A stretch of DNA of 64,000 nucleotides from Gammaproteobacteria bacterium (GCA_026713925.1 JAPONM010000035.1:62001-126000); one strand, 5' to 3'. Positions 1-9,933 are shown, numbered from the stretch's first letter. Numbers and translations are program-made. The notes: generated by a model from the letters alone, not told the origin.

Positions 1-690
1 TAGGGCTTCGGACCGGTCTCCCTCCAAGCATGCCTTGCAGAGCGCATGAAACAGTTTCGGTGCGACGTTCCCTGTAACGGTGATTACGCCATGGCCCCCT
101 GCAAGCAGAAATTCCATGGCCGTGCCATCGTCACCACTGATCAATAAAAATTCTCCTTTGCTTTCCGCGAGAATCTCCTTGCAGCGTTCGATATTACCGG
201 TCGCCTCTTTTATTCCAACGATGTTATCAACCCGGGAGAGACGGATGACTGTTTCAGGTAGCAGGTCACATACTGTGCGCCCAGGCACATTATACAGGAT
301 CTGGGGAATTGAGACCGCTTTGGAAACAGCCTTGTAATGCAGGGCCAGCCCCTCCTGAGTAGGTTTATTGTAGTAGGGTGCAACGAGCAAGCAGGCATCG
401 GCACCCGCATCTTTGGCACACCGGGTCAGTTCGATTGTTTCTTGAGTGGAATTCGTTCCGCTTCCTGCAATGACAGGCACACGTCCCCTGACCTGCTCGA
501 CAACAAACCGAATGACCTCACAGTGTTCGGCATGGTCCAGCGTCGCCGACTCGCCTGTAGTTCCTGCAGGAACCAACGCATCACTGCAACTTTCAATGTG
601 AAACTCGACAAAATTGGCCAAAGTTCCATAATCGATCGCGCCATCTTCATGCATAGGCGTGGCAATTGCGACCATGCTGCCTCTAAACAC
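1..690 (-). CDS. dapA: 4-hydroxy-tetrahydrodipicolinate synthase (3' end beyond window)
   Basis: Condenses pyruvate with aspartate semialdehyde, the first committed step of lysine and meso-diaminopimelate synthesis in the cytoplasm. The 230 codons present cover the N-terminal part of the TIM barrel; the rest lies past base 1. Visible motifs are GTTGESAT (43-50), the general-acid Tyr133 in LYNVPGRT and the Schiff-base Lys161 in GIKEATGN, with the same numbering as the E. coli enzyme. The start is a GTG at 690: the next in-frame ATG (675) would remove the conserved first strand MFRGSMVAI. Upstream on the same strand lies a PerM-type permease, a neighbour commonly seen near dapA in gammaproteobacteria. 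The product supplies the residue that MurE adds in the division cluster further along this window. Confidence 0.95.
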   Translation of the reverse strand, partial: MFRGSMVAIATPMHEDGAIDYGTLANFVEFHIESCSDALVPAGTTGESATLDHAEHCEVIRFVVEQVRGRVPVIAGSGTNSTQETIELTRCAKDAGADACLLVAPYYNKPTQEGLALHYKAVSKAVSIPQILYNVPGRTVCDLLPETVIRLSRVDNIVGIKEATGNIERCKEILAESKGEFLLISGDDGTAMEFLLAGGHGVITVTGNVAPKLFHALCKACLEGDRSEAL

Positions 691-812
691 AGGATACCCC
701 AAACAGGTTTCGAATCAGGAAGGCTTTGGATAGTACTGATGGAATCATGCCATTACAAGAAAATACCTGCCCTGAAAATAGTTTGGAGACTCGCGATTGT
801 GATGATTGTGCA

Positions 813-1907
813 TTAACCGGACAGTGACTGCTGTTTTTGCTGAGAATCATCATTGATAGCTGTCAATGCACGAATCACTGCATGGAACAGCGTCGCAAGT
901 GGAATTGCAAAAAACACTCCCCATAGCCCCCAGATACTACCAAACACCAGTACTGCTGCAATAATTGCAACAGGGTGCAAGTTTACGATCTCGGAAAACA
1001 GCAGGGGAACCAGGATATTCCCGTCCAAAAGCTGAATCGCACTGTAGGCAATCAGGACATACACAAACTGGGAACCGAACCCCCATTGGAAGTATGACAC
1101 AAATGCAATCGGGATGGTGACTACAGCAGCACCCACATAGGGAATGATTACGGAAATGCCCACCAAGAATGAAAGCAGTATGGCGTACTCCAGGCCGAAG
1201 AATAAAAATGTTACATAGGTAACAGTCCAGACCACCAGAATCTCAACCACTTTTCCACGAATATAGCTTGCTATTTTCTTGTTGACCTCAACCCACACTT
1301 CGTGCGTCAGCTCGCGCTCGGGCGGCAGGAAACTTTCCAGCCACCCCAGAATCTTGTATTTGTCCTTGAGGAAAAAGAATACCAGCAGCGGAACAAGTAT
1401 CAGATAAATCATTATCGTGATCAGCCCTACCACAGACTCCAGGGGCTGACTGAAAAAGTTGTGCCCGACTGAAATCAGTTGTGACTGCACGGACCATATC
1501 AACTCACCGATCTGATCCTCGGTAAAGATCTGTGCAAGACTTGGATATTTATCCGGCAGTTGCATCAAAAGGTTTTGCCCGTGTGTAATCATGTCTGGCA
1601 GTTCGCGGAAAAACTGCGTGAGCTGTTGTGACAGCTTTGGAATCAGTGCAAACAGAATCAGAATCAACAAGGCTATGAAGACAAGAAACACCAGTATCAA
1701 TGCCAGAAACCTCGGGATTCTGCCCTGCTGCAATATGCTCACTCCCCCGTCCAAGATATAGGCTATGACAATGCTGGCCAACAAGGGTGCCAGAATGTCA
1801 CCAAAAAGAAACACGCTGGCAAATCCGATAATCAGGCATAGTGCAAGAATAACGACCTGCGGATTTGAGAAGTTTCGATGGTACCAGTTTTTAATGTATT
1901 CGATCAT
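813..1907 (-). CDS. perM: AI-2E family / PerM-type inner-membrane permease
   Basis: A 364-residue integral membrane protein. Hydrophobic segments lie near residues 17-50, 66-90, 155-180, 210-270 and 280-345, with a hydrophilic amphipathic stretch around 90-150, the usual layout of the AI-2E transporter family. The family motif region with IIPYVGAA and, further on, QLLDGNILVPLLF is present. Substrate is not predictable: family members have been linked to autoinducer-2 export, Na+/H+ exchange and general efflux. The tail is hydrophilic and Gln/Ser-rich. It lies 122 bp upstream of dapA on the same strand and may share its transcript. The symbol follows the E. coli relative perM and says nothing about substrate. 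Confidence 0.85.
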   Translation of the reverse strand: MIEYIKNWYHRNFSNPQVVILALCLIIGFASVFLFGDILAPLLASIVIAYILDGGVSILQQGRIPRFLALILVFLVFIALLILILFALIPKLSQQLTQFFRELPDMITHGQNLLMQLPDKYPSLAQIFTEDQIGELIWSVQSQLISVGHNFFSQPLESVVGLITIMIYLILVPLLVFFFLKDKYKILGWLESFLPPERELTHEVWVEVNKKIASYIRGKVVEILVVWTVTYVTFLFFGLEYAILLSFLVGISVIIPYVGAAVVTIPIAFVSYFQWGFGSQFVYVLIAYSAIQLLDGNILVPLLFSEIVNLHPVAIIAAVLVFGSIWGLWGVFFAIPLATLFHAVIRALTAINDDSQQKQQSLSG

Positions 1908-2020
1908 GTACTGATTCGATACGCTGAATGAGAATTTTGCATCAGGTTACACTTCGGGTTTGAAACCCTTTGCCGGGTCTGTCATGGGTGCTTCAGGTAA
2001 CAAGAAAACGGGGTACAGGT

Positions 2021-2929
2021 TCATGCAGCCGGTTTTTCCGGGCTGCAATAGCCACGCGCATACTCCAGCAACTCATCCATCGCACGTAGCCGAAATTTTT
2101 GCCGCTGACGTACAAAGGAAAAAGCTCTTTCAAGAGGAGGGTCAAGATCCAGCTTGTTCAGCACCTGCAGTGTCAGCTCCTTTTCTATCGTTGCAGTGGA
2201 TACAATCGATACCCCCATACCAGCTTCCACAGCTCCCTTGATGGATTCCGGGCTACCCAGCTCCAGACAAATGTTCAGATTATTCCTGTCCAGACCCATC
2301 TCGGTCATATACCCCATGATCACATCTCGTGTGCCCGAGCCTTCTTCACGACATATAAACGGATAACGCATGAGCTTCTCCATTGAAATGGAACTACAGC
2401 TGGCCAAATCGTGGGCAGGTGGAACAATAACAACCAGATGATCAATACGGCATATCTCTACCAGCAAATTCTTATTGGTTACAGGACCCTCCACTATCCC
2501 TAGATCGATCATGCTGTTTTCGATCATCGATACGATGCCTTCAGTATTCGAAACCTTCAGGCGCAACTGGATATCAGGATACTTTTTGGTGAACCCGCTC
2601 AACAGGCTTGGCAACATGTACTCAGCAATCGTAGTACTTGCACCCAATGTCAATGCGCCGCTCACATCGCCGGTGAGTTCCTTGACGAAATTCTCCATCT
2701 CTGCATACAACTCGAATATCTGCTCGGCATATTCGTACGACCTGCGTCCTGCTTCAGTCAACGTGACGCGGTTGTGGGTCCTGTCGAACAAGCGGGTATT
2801 AAAATGCTCTTCGAGCTGTCGCACCTGAAAAGTAACCGCCGGTTGTGTCATGTGCAGTGTTTCAGCAGCTTTGGTAAAGCTGAGCAATTTCGCAACAGTG
2901 TAGAAAACTTGTAACCGACGATCCGCCAT
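2021..2929 (-). CDS. LysR-family transcriptional regulator
   Basis: A 302-residue LysR-type regulator. The N-terminal winged helix-turn-helix covers about residues 1-65, with the recognition segment FTKAAETLHMTQPAVTFQVR followed by the wing LFDRTHNRVTLTEAG. The rest is the two-lobed effector-binding domain (about 90-295). The C-terminal domain looks most like the CysL/CbbR-like branch, so sulfur, nitrogen or carbon metabolism are possible themes, but nothing nearby gives the target: perM is upstream in the reading direction of the map and proS is divergent. LysR proteins often repress their own gene and activate a divergent one; here the divergent gene is proS, 318 bp away, an unlikely target. 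A short inverted repeat sits 48 bp upstream of the start. Confidence 0.85.
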   Translation of the reverse strand: MADRRLQVFYTVAKLLSFTKAAETLHMTQPAVTFQVRQLEEHFNTRLFDRTHNRVTLTEAGRRSYEYAEQIFELYAEMENFVKELTGDVSGALTLGASTTIAEYMLPSLLSGFTKKYPDIQLRLKVSNTEGIVSMIENSMIDLGIVEGPVTNKNLLVEICRIDHLVVIVPPAHDLASCSSISMEKLMRYPFICREEGSGTRDVIMGYMTEMGLDRNNLNICLELGSPESIKGAVEAGMGVSIVSTATIEKELTLQVLNKLDLDPPLERAFSFVRQRQKFRLRAMDELLEYARGYCSPEKPAA

Positions 2930-3247
2930 TTGAACCCCTCTGGGCTTGTCCAGATGATTTATTTACGTAGTATACACCCATGCTCTTGGCATGGGCGGGT
3001 GACTTTTAGAACACAGGAACCGAATACGAAGTAAACTCAACAGTCAAAGTACTGCAGCAGACAGCCTGGCATCACCGCCACGAATGGCTCTAAATTTTCA
3101 TGCTGCATCAACCAAAAACTCAAACATGAAGTCAGTACCCACCCAAACCCTAGATGTTCATCTGTTCATTCAGCACTTGATCACTCGACTACTCATCGGC
3201 GTCTGGATCTTGTTACCATGTCAGGCCACAAAACAGGTCAGGCCAAC
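2930..3247. other. Intergenic region between the LysR gene and proS
   Basis: A 318-bp divergent spacer. It must hold promoters for both flanking genes but no clear sigma-70 pair stands out. The only obvious structure is the perfect inverted repeat at 2977-2995. No RNA gene was recognised. Confidence 0.5.
2977..2995. repeat. Perfect 7-bp inverted repeat upstream of the LysR gene
   Basis: CCCATGC, five bases, GCATGGG. It lies 48 bp upstream of the LysR start codon. It is followed on the plus strand by only a short T run (ACTTTTAG), so a terminator is unlikely. An operator for the adjacent regulator is possible; LysR boxes are usually a T-N11-A dyad, which this does not match well. Confidence 0.4.
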
Positions 3248-4969
3248 ATGCGCGTAAGTCAGTTTCCATTATTTACACTCAAGGAATCTCCGGCCGATGC
3301 CGAGCTGGTGAGCCATCAGCTCATGCTGCGTGCAGGAATGATTCGCCGCCTAGCCTCGGGGCTGTACACCTGGCTGCCTGTCGGCCTTCGGGTTTTGCGC
3401 AAGGTGGAAACTATAATTCGTGAGGAAATGAACAAATCGGGCGCTGTTGAAGTGCTGATGCCTTCCGTACAACCTGCAGAACTCTGGGAACAGTCGGGAC
3501 GCTGGGATCAGTATGGGCCCGAATTGCTGCGCATCCAAGACCGTCATGCCAGAAATTTTTGTTACGGCCCTACACACGAAGAGGTGATCACTGACCTAGT
3601 ACGGCGTGAAATCAGGAGCTACAAGCAGTTACCGGTAAATTATTACCAGATACAAACCAAGTTTCGCGACGAGATAAGGCCCCGCTTCGGAGTTATGCGT
3701 GCACGTGAATTCAGCATGAAAGACGCCTACTCATTTCACCTGAGCAAAGAATGCCTGCAGTCCACGTACGAGGTGATGTACGCAACCTATGCTCGCATAT
3801 TCAACCGTCTGGGACTGGAATTCAAGACGGTTGAAGCGGACACCGGCAGCATCGGCGGGAATGTCTCGCACGAATTTCATGTACTGGCGGACTCAGGGGA
3901 GGATGCAATCGCATTCTCTACCGAAAGTGATTACGCTGCCAACGTAGAACTGGCTCCGGTCACGCCCGTAATCCACGCTGGCATGACTTCTGTACAACCG
4001 CTTGAGAAAGTTGCGACACCTAACCAGCACAGCATAGAAGACGTATGCACATTTTTGAATGTTTCCCCTGACCAGATTGCAAAAACACTAATCGTAAAAA
4101 GTGCAACAGATTCACTTGTCGCACTGGTTTTACGTGGAGATCACGAACTTAACGCGGTCAAGGCACAGAAGCTGGAGAGTGTCGCCAATCCGCTGGTGTT
4201 CGCCAGTGAACAGGAAATCCAAGAATTACTGGGCTGTACAACAGGGTCACTAGGCCCACTCCAGCTAAATTGCCCGGTCATTATTGATCACGCTGCTTAT
4301 ACACTGGAAAACTTCATTTGCGGTGCAAATGAAGAAGGCTTCCATTACAAGGGCGTAAATTGGGACCGAGATCTAGCGAACTTCAGCCAATATGAGAGTA
4401 AGGACCTGCGCAAGATTGTTACTGGTGATGCCAGTCCGGATGGCAAGGGTTCGATTCTGGTAAAACGCGGCATTGAGGTAGGACACATCTTCCAACTCGG
4501 CGATAAATACAGCACTGCTCTCAATGCCAGTGTATTGGACAAGGACGGCAAGGAACAGATCGTAAAGATGGGTTGTTACGGAATCGGTGTGACACGTGTT
4601 GTAGCTTCTGCCATCGAACAGAACTTTGATGAGCGGGGAATCATCTGGCCACAGTCGATTGCGCCATTCAACATCTCGATTATCCCTATCAGCGCTAAAA
4701 AATCCGGGCAGGTTACCGACACCTGCGAATGGCTGTACAGGGAACTAGAAAACCTGGGCTTGGAAGTACTGCTGGATGACCGAGATCTGCGTGCTGGATT
4801 ATTGTTTGCTGACCACGAACTAATAGGTATCCCTCATCGTGTTGTAGTCAGTGAAAGGGGACTGCAGCAGGACCAGATCGAATACAAGCACAGACGTGAT
4901 CAACAAGCTAAACAGGTGCCCGTGGAAAATATTCTTGAGTTCCTGCGAGACAAAGTTCTTGCAACATAA
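3248..4969 (+). CDS. proS: Prolyl-tRNA synthetase
   Basis: Class II aminoacyl-tRNA synthetase that charges tRNA-Pro, cytoplasmic. At 573 residues it is the bacterial form with an editing domain (about 225-405) inserted between class II motifs 2 and 3. Motif 2 contains [16 protein letters not shown], motif 3 contains GCYGIGVTR, and an anticodon-binding domain ends the protein. The ATG at 3248 is preferred because it gives [13 protein letters not shown], which lines up with the E. coli N-terminus (MRTSQYLLSTLKE); an in-frame ATG ten codons upstream (3218) would add a non-conserved extension. Neither has a strong Shine-Dalgarno. It stands alone: a divergent LysR gene precedes it and 171 bp separate it from the next gene. 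Confidence 0.95.
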   Translation: MRVSQFPLFTLKESPADAELVSHQLMLRAGMIRRLASGLYTWLPVGLRVLRKVETIIREEMNKSGAVEVLMPSVQPAELWEQSGRWDQYGPELLRIQDRHARNFCYGPTHEEVITDLVRREIRSYKQLPVNYYQIQTKFRDEIRPRFGVMRAREFSMKDAYSFHLSKECLQSTYEVMYATYARIFNRLGLEFKTVEADTGSIGGNVSHEFHVLADSGEDAIAFSTESDYAANVELAPVTPVIHAGMTSVQPLEKVATPNQHSIEDVCTFLNVSPDQIAKTLIVKSATDSLVALVLRGDHELNAVKAQKLESVANPLVFASEQEIQELLGCTTGSLGPLQLNCPVIIDHAAYTLENFICGANEEGFHYKGVNWDRDLANFSQYESKDLRKIVTGDASPDGKGSILVKRGIEVGHIFQLGDKYSTALNASVLDKDGKEQIVKMGCYGIGVTRVVASAIEQNFDERGIIWPQSIAPFNISIIPISAKKSGQVTDTCEWLYRELENLGLEVLLDDRDLRAGLLFADHELIGIPHRVVVSERGLQQDQIEYKHRRDQQAKQVPVENILEFLRDKVLAT

Positions 4970-5140
4970 ACCTGATACTGGATGTTACCTTGTGCTGTGG
5001 AGAATCCCCTTGTGTACTGGCCTCATCCATCGACAGCTTGGTGTCTTTGCCCTGTATTTTTATTGCTGGCTGCTGTAAAGTCGCGCTAGGCAAGTGATAC
5101 AGCTTTAAAACACATCCCGACTCAAATACCAAATCTAAAC

Positions 5141-5470
5141 ATGACTACCAGACTTCTCAATGCTGGCCTGATCACTGTAATTCTGTTCCTGCTTACCTCA
5201 TGCGCAACGGTTCAACTGACTGAGGAAGGGAGAAAAGCTCGTGTCCTGAGTTTCGATGATGTAAAAAACTGTCAGAAAAATGGAGCGGCTACAGTTAGTG
5301 TGAATCAGAAAATGCTGAGTATAGTGCCGAAACAATCCTCCAGGATTGCAAAACAACTTTCAATTCTGGCACGAAACAGTGCCATTCACATGGGGGGAGA
5401 TACTGTCGTACCCATGTCAAAAGTAGATAACGGCCAGCAGACCTTTGCAGTCTTTCGCTGTATTCCATGA
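5141..5470 (+). CDS. Small DUF4156-type lipoprotein
   Basis: A 109-residue predicted outer-membrane lipoprotein. The signal peptide (about residues 1-20) ends in the lipobox LLTSC, giving lipid attachment at Cys21. The mature domain has the DUF4156 pattern: VLSFDDVKNC near the start, a predicted helix with ILARNSAIHMGGDTVVP, and a final FAVFRC, so it has two cysteines likely to form a disulfide. Members of this family are short, widespread in proteobacteria and of unknown function. It is 171 bp downstream of proS and probably transcribed on its own; no clear terminator was seen on either side. Confidence 0.75.
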   Translation: MTTRLLNAGLITVILFLLTSCATVQLTEEGRKARVLSFDDVKNCQKNGAATVSVNQKMLSIVPKQSSRIAKQLSILARNSAIHMGGDTVVPMSKVDNGQQTFAVFRCIP

Positions 5471-5784
5471 CTTAGCAACGAATTTCCGGTACATACAGAC
5501 AATCCAAGCAGGCCTGCCAGCATGATTCACATTGAATGCGTGCTCACCTTCAACCTTCAGCCTCCAAACGGCCCATCAACATTTGTCTTGCATCCAATCT
5601 AGATGTGGATATACTATGCAACAGAATTGCGTGTCCCTATGTACGCTATTGCGTAGGGCTATGTAATTCGTGGGAAAACAGCTAAGTTTTGGCTGTTGTA
5701 CAGTGTGTGGGCATGAGGTTCACATCTGGCTATTTTCGCAAAAAGTTATTAAACCTCTTTGTTACTAAGGAGGAGGAGAAATTT
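5471..5784 (+). other. Leader and promoter region of the binding-protein gene
   Basis: A 314-bp spacer. It holds a candidate sigma-70 promoter (5588-5615), then a long leader of about 160 nt. Within the leader, a stem of CCC/GGG plus TACGC/GCGTA (5635-5658, loop TATT, four-base bulge) is visible, and CTATGTA occurs twice (5637-5643 and 5660-5666). The leader ends in a very strong ribosome binding site. Confidence 0.45.
5588..5615 (+). promoter_or_regulatory. Candidate sigma-70 promoter of the binding-protein gene
   Basis: TTGCAT (5588-5593) and TATACT (5610-5615) separated by 16 bp. The -10 matches five of six consensus bases, the -35 three of six. It would give a leader of about 160 nt before the start at 5785. 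Confidence 0.35.
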
Positions 5785-7131
5785 ATGAAGAAGAAGATAT
5801 GGTTAATGGTAGCGGTGCTAGGATCGATGTTCGCCACGAGCATAGCCTCAGCGGCGGACACGATGTATGTACCGATACCAAGTTATCGTGTGGGTCCGTA
5901 TGCGGCGGGCGGCACGGGATATTTTGGTGGCATACTGGACTACTACAACCTGCTGAATATGCGGGATGGTGGAGTCAATGACATCAAACTGATTTGGTCT
6001 GAATGTGAAACTGAATATTCAGTAGAGCGGGGTGTAGAGTGCTACAAGCGTTTGAAGGATCGTGAGGGAGGTGCGGTATTTTTTGATCCATTGAGTGTGG
6101 GCATTTCTACAGCGCTGATTGAGACAGGCCGTAAGGACAAGATGCCGATCATTGCTGTGAACCACGGCAAGACCGCAGGCCAGCGTGGCGACATATTCCC
6201 ATACTATTTCATGCCTGGTATCAACACGTATGATGAGCATTCGATCATGGTGCATTTCATAGGAGATGTGCTTGAAGGCGGTCGTAGCAACTTAAAAGGC
6301 AAGAAGATTGCAATGTTGTACCACGGCTCACCATATGGTCGTGAGGCAATTGCATTCATGGACAGCATGTGCGAAAAGCATGGATGTACACATCATCCGC
6401 TGGAGGTTCCACATCCTGGTAATGAACAGCAGTCTCAGTGGATCAACATACGTAAACTGAAGCCGGACTATGTGTTGTTGCGGGGCTGGGGCGTTATGAA
6501 CCCGGTTGCTATGCAGACGGCAGTACGTACCGGATACCCTGTAAGTCGTTTGATTGGTAACATCTGGAGCAATTCTGACGAGGATGTAATTCCTGCTGGA
6601 AAGGCTGCGGACGGTTATCAGGCAATTACTACACACCCTGCAGGAACGGACTTTGTTGTGATTCAGGAGATTATCAAGACAGTATATGGAGCTGGTAAAG
6701 GTGATCTTCAGGACAAAAGCCGTTTAGGTTCGGTGTACTGGAATCTTGGCGTATTAGCTGGGGTTGTACACACCGAAGCGTTGCGCATAGCACAGGAGCG
6801 GTTTGGTAATCGTCCTCTGACCAGTACCGAGGCACGCTGGGGATTTGAGAATCTTCAGATTGATGCGGAACGTATTGAAGAGTTAGGCGCGACGGGTCTG
6901 GTACCGGAGTTGAGTCTCACGTGTCTGGACCATGTTGGTGGCCATTTGGCTAAGTTCCAGCAATGGGATGCAGGCAAGCGGCAGTGGAACATTGTATCTG
7001 ACTGGATTGAAGGTGATGTCCCGTTGTCACAGGCCATCATTGATGCAGGAGCAGAGAAATACGCTGCAGACAATGCAATCACCCCACGTCCTTGTACAAC
7101 TGACAACAATGATGATGACTTTGACCTTTAA
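5785..7131 (+). CDS. Periplasmic substrate-binding protein of a branched-chain amino acid/urea-type ABC transporter (orphan)
   Basis: A 448-residue exported protein of the periplasmic binding protein type 1 class (LivJ/UrtA-like). The start at 5785 follows AAGGAGGAGGAG, an exceptionally strong Shine-Dalgarno. Residues 1-24 form a signal peptide cleaved after ASA, and the mature chain begins ADTMYVPIPSYRVGPYAAGG. Two lobes follow, with the hinge-crossing segment KGKKIAMLYHGSPYGREA near the middle. Four or more cysteines (CETEYSVERGVEC, CEKHGC) suggest disulfides. The C-terminus is an acidic tail NNDDDFDL. No permease or ATPase gene is adjacent, so the ligand and partner cannot be read from context; amides, urea or amino acids are typical ligands for the class. 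The long leader, ribosome site and strong terminator suggest a monocistronic, highly expressed gene. Confidence 0.85.
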   Translation: MKKKIWLMVAVLGSMFATSIASAADTMYVPIPSYRVGPYAAGGTGYFGGILDYYNLLNMRDGGVNDIKLIWSECETEYSVERGVECYKRLKDREGGAVFFDPLSVGISTALIETGRKDKMPIIAVNHGKTAGQRGDIFPYYFMPGINTYDEHSIMVHFIGDVLEGGRSNLKGKKIAMLYHGSPYGREAIAFMDSMCEKHGCTHHPLEVPHPGNEQQSQWINIRKLKPDYVLLRGWGVMNPVAMQTAVRTGYPVSRLIGNIWSNSDEDVIPAGKAADGYQAITTHPAGTDFVVIQEIIKTVYGAGKGDLQDKSRLGSVYWNLGVLAGVVHTEALRIAQERFGNRPLTSTEARWGFENLQIDAERIEELGATGLVPELSLTCLDHVGGHLAKFQQWDAGKRQWNIVSDWIEGDVPLSQAIIDAGAEKYAADNAITPRPCTTDNNDDDFDL

Positions 7132-7152
7132 GGTCTGATTCAGCAATCACTC

Positions 7153-7186
7153 AAAGCCGGGTTCCACAGGAACCCGGCTTTTTTAT
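7153..7186 (+). terminator. Rho-independent terminator after the binding-protein gene
   Basis: A perfect 13-bp stem (7153-7165 pairing with 7169-7181, core GCCGGGTTCC/GGAACCCGGC) with loop ACA, followed by a run of six T from 7179. It begins 22 bp after the stop codon. On the minus strand the T run is short, so it mainly serves the plus-strand gene. Confidence 0.9.
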
Positions 7187-7247
7187 TGCCTAGGTGAATC
7201 CCAAGTAACATTTTACGAGAACTGCAACCCCATGTACGTCTGGCCAA

Positions 7248-9854
7248 TCAGGCAGCGACAGGATTCATGCTGGCAAAATTCAATCGATCCCCTTTCACAT
7301 CTATCTGTACCATCTGACCCGGCTGTATTTCACCTGCTAGTAGCGCTTGAGCAAGCGGGTTTCCAACCATTTCCTGTATGGCCCGTTTCAAGGGGCGTGC
7401 ACCGTACACGGGGTCGAATCCCGCATCTGCAAGCTTTGCCAAAGCAGAATCAGAAAATACCAGCCTGATTTCTCTGTCTATGACCCTTTTTTGCAGCTGT
7501 GCCAGCTGAATTTCAGCTATGCTTCGAATGTGTTTTTTCGCAAGTGAGTGAAACACTATGATGTCATCAATGCGGTTAATTAGCTCTGGCCTTAGCCTGG
7601 CATTTACAATCTCCATCACCGCCGTTTTCATTTTTTCATAATTGTCTGCAGCAGTGTTTTCATGAGATGCAAAATTTTGTATGACATCACTTCCAAGGTT
7701 CGATGTCATGATGATAACTGTATTCTTGAAATCGACAGTGTTGCCGTGTCCATCTGTCAGGCGACCGTCATCTAGCACCTGAAGCAAAATATTGAATACG
7801 TCCGGATGTGCCTTTTCAATCTCATCCAGCAATATCACACTATATGGTTTGCGACGTACGGCTTCCGTTAAATAACCTCCTTCTTCATAACCTACATACC
7901 CTGGCGGCGCACCAATCAATCGGGCTACAGAATGCTTTTCCATGAACTCTGACATATCCAGGCGAATCAGCGCATCTTCATTGTCAAATAAAAATTCTGT
8001 CAATGCCTTGGTTAGTTCTGTTTTTCCTACACCGGTTGGGCCAAGAAACAAAAAAGAGCCATTTGGCCGCCTTGGGTCTGAAATTCCGGCTCTGGACCTA
8101 CGTACTGCCTCCGAAATAACCTTCACTGCCTCATCCTGTCCAACTACACGCTTGCGCAATTCAGTTTCCATTTGTAACAATTTTTCACGTTCGCTGGCCA
8201 ACATGTTTGCAACCGGGATACCTGTCCAGCGCGACACAATGTCAGCCACAGCAGTATCTGTCACCTTGTTACGCAATAAACGGTTTTCTTCAGTGCTGGC
8301 CGTGCCAGATTGCCGGAGCTGCTTTTCCAGTTCCGGAATGCGCCCATATTGCATTTCAGACATTTTTGCCAGATCGCCTGCACGGCGTGCAGCATCCAGT
8401 TCGATACGAGCCTCTTCCAGGGCTTCCTTGATTTCCCTTGAGCTTTGCACTACAGATTTTTCTGATCGCCAGATTTCCTCAAGATCTGCATATTCTTTTT
8501 CCAGTTTCCCTATTTCAGCTTCCAACCCTGCCAGATGTTTTCTGGATGCATCATCGGATTCCTTCTTTAACGCTTCTCTCTCAATCTTAAGTTGAATCAG
8601 CTTGCGATCAAGTCTGTCCATGGATTCCGGTTTTGAGTCAATCTCCATACGAATGCGCGAGGCAGCTTCATCGATTAGATCAATGGCCTTGTCGGGCAAC
8701 TGACGATCAGAAATATAGCGATGTGAAAGTGTCACTGCATTGACGATTGCAGGGTCAGTAATATCAACTCCATGATGTGTTTCATAGCGCTCTTTCAAAC
8801 CCCGTAAAATTGCAATTGTGTCTTCAACTCCGGGCTCATTCACGACAATTTTCTGGAAGCGCCGTTCCAAGGCTGCATCTTTTTCAATGTATTTACGATA
8901 CTCATTCAATGTGGTTGCCCCTACGCAATGGAGCTCCCCACGGGCCAGTGCCGGCTTTAGCATATTTCCTGCATCCATAGCCCCCTCGGCCTTGCCAGCA
9001 CCTACCACGGTATGCAGTTCATCAATGAACAAAATGATCTGGCCTTCCTGCTGGGACAGTGCTTTCAGAACCGCTTTCAGACGCTCTTCAAATTCGCCAC
9101 GGAATTTTGCACCTGCAATCAGGGCACTCATATCAAGTGACAGAAGCTTCTTGTTTTTGATTCCTTCAGGTACCTCGCCGTTTACAATGCGCTGCGCAAG
9201 CCCTTCAACGATTGCAGTTTTTCCCACACCGGGTGCACCAATGAGTACAGGATTGTTTTTGGTGCGCCGTTGCAAAACCTGAATAGCACGACGGATCTCA
9301 TCATCCCGCCCAATCACTGGGTCCAGCTTTCCTTGCAGTGCCTGTTCAGTCAAATCGATGGTATATCTGGACAATGCCTGGCGTGTATCCTCGGCATTGG
9401 GATCCGTTACATTCCCGTCTGTACGCATTGACCTGAATGCATCGGCAACTGCTGACTTGTCAGCACCGGCATCTTGCAGGATCTTGCCCAGCTCGCCTTT
9501 GTCATCCAATGCGGCCAGAGCAAAAACTTCAGATGCGATGTATTCATCCCCCTGCTGCTGAGCCAGCTTGTCTGTGACATTGAGTAAATTCCCCAAAGAA
9601 TTGGAGACATGTATTTCACCCCCCGTACCAGACACGGCAGGCAAACGCTGTATGACTTCATCACAACGCTGCTTCATGAGGTTTACATCCACGCCTGCAC
9701 GCTGTAATAAGGCTGCAACCGAACTGTTTTCCTGAGTAAGCATTGCATACATAAGGTGCACCGGTTCAATGAACTGGTGTTCACGCCCCACTGCAATTGA
9801 CTGCGATTCTTGCAGCGCAAGCTGAAACTTGGAAGTTAGTTTCTCCATTCGCAT
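7248..9854 (-). CDS. clpB: ATP-dependent disaggregase ClpB
   Basis: Hexameric AAA+ chaperone that, with DnaK, pulls polypeptides out of aggregates in the cytoplasm. At 868 residues it has the normal ClpB length. In order: Clp N domain (1-145), first AAA+ domain with Walker A GAPGVGKT (206-213) and Walker B ILFIDE, the coiled-coil M domain (about 400-525) that distinguishes ClpB from ClpA, and second AAA+ domain with GPTGVGKTE and ILLDE. The first Walker A has Ala where most ClpB proteins have Glu (GEPGVGKT), outside the essential Gly/Lys/Thr positions. Start [14 protein letters not shown] matches family N-termini; GGAG lies 7 bp upstream. A sigma-32 promoter precedes it, and pgeF and rluD lie upstream in the usual order. 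Confidence 0.97.
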   Translation of the reverse strand: MRMEKLTSKFQLALQESQSIAVGREHQFIEPVHLMYAMLTQENSSVAALLQRAGVDVNLMKQRCDEVIQRLPAVSGTGGEIHVSNSLGNLLNVTDKLAQQQGDEYIASEVFALAALDDKGELGKILQDAGADKSAVADAFRSMRTDGNVTDPNAEDTRQALSRYTIDLTEQALQGKLDPVIGRDDEIRRAIQVLQRRTKNNPVLIGAPGVGKTAIVEGLAQRIVNGEVPEGIKNKKLLSLDMSALIAGAKFRGEFEERLKAVLKALSQQEGQIILFIDELHTVVGAGKAEGAMDAGNMLKPALARGELHCVGATTLNEYRKYIEKDAALERRFQKIVVNEPGVEDTIAILRGLKERYETHHGVDITDPAIVNAVTLSHRYISDRQLPDKAIDLIDEAASRIRMEIDSKPESMDRLDRKLIQLKIEREALKKESDDASRKHLAGLEAEIGKLEKEYADLEEIWRSEKSVVQSSREIKEALEEARIELDAARRAGDLAKMSEMQYGRIPELEKQLRQSGTASTEENRLLRNKVTDTAVADIVSRWTGIPVANMLASEREKLLQMETELRKRVVGQDEAVKVISEAVRRSRAGISDPRRPNGSFLFLGPTGVGKTELTKALTEFLFDNEDALIRLDMSEFMEKHSVARLIGAPPGYVGYEEGGYLTEAVRRKPYSVILLDEIEKAHPDVFNILLQVLDDGRLTDGHGNTVDFKNTVIIMTSNLGSDVIQNFASHENTAADNYEKMKTAVMEIVNARLRPELINRIDDIIVFHSLAKKHIRSIAEIQLAQLQKRVIDREIRLVFSDSALAKLADAGFDPVYGARPLKRAIQEMVGNPLAQALLAGEIQPGQMVQIDVKGDRLNFASMNPVAA

Positions 9855-9890
9855 GATGTAACTCCAGATGATGTATTTGCCTGTACTGTG

Positions 9891-9919
9891 AAATGGGGGC
9901 TCGTGATGGCTGATTCAAG
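9891..9919 (-). promoter_or_regulatory. Sigma-32 (heat-shock) promoter of clpB
   Basis: Read on the minus strand: CTTGAA (9919-9914), a 15-bp spacer, then CCCCATTT (9898-9891). This matches the RpoH consensus (CTTGAA, about 13-17 bp, CCCCATNT) completely. It ends 36 bp before the clpB start codon, leaving a short leader. It sits between the end of pgeF and clpB, so clpB can be induced independently of the upstream genes. Confidence 0.88.
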
Positions 9920-9933
9920 TTGTTTGTAGGAAC

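Noticed and set aside
4970-5140. Possible small gene or tRNA between proS and the lipoprotein gene
   Set aside because: Open frames here are shadows with no ribosome site, and no cloverleaf or tRNA consensus (GGTTCGANTCC) was found.
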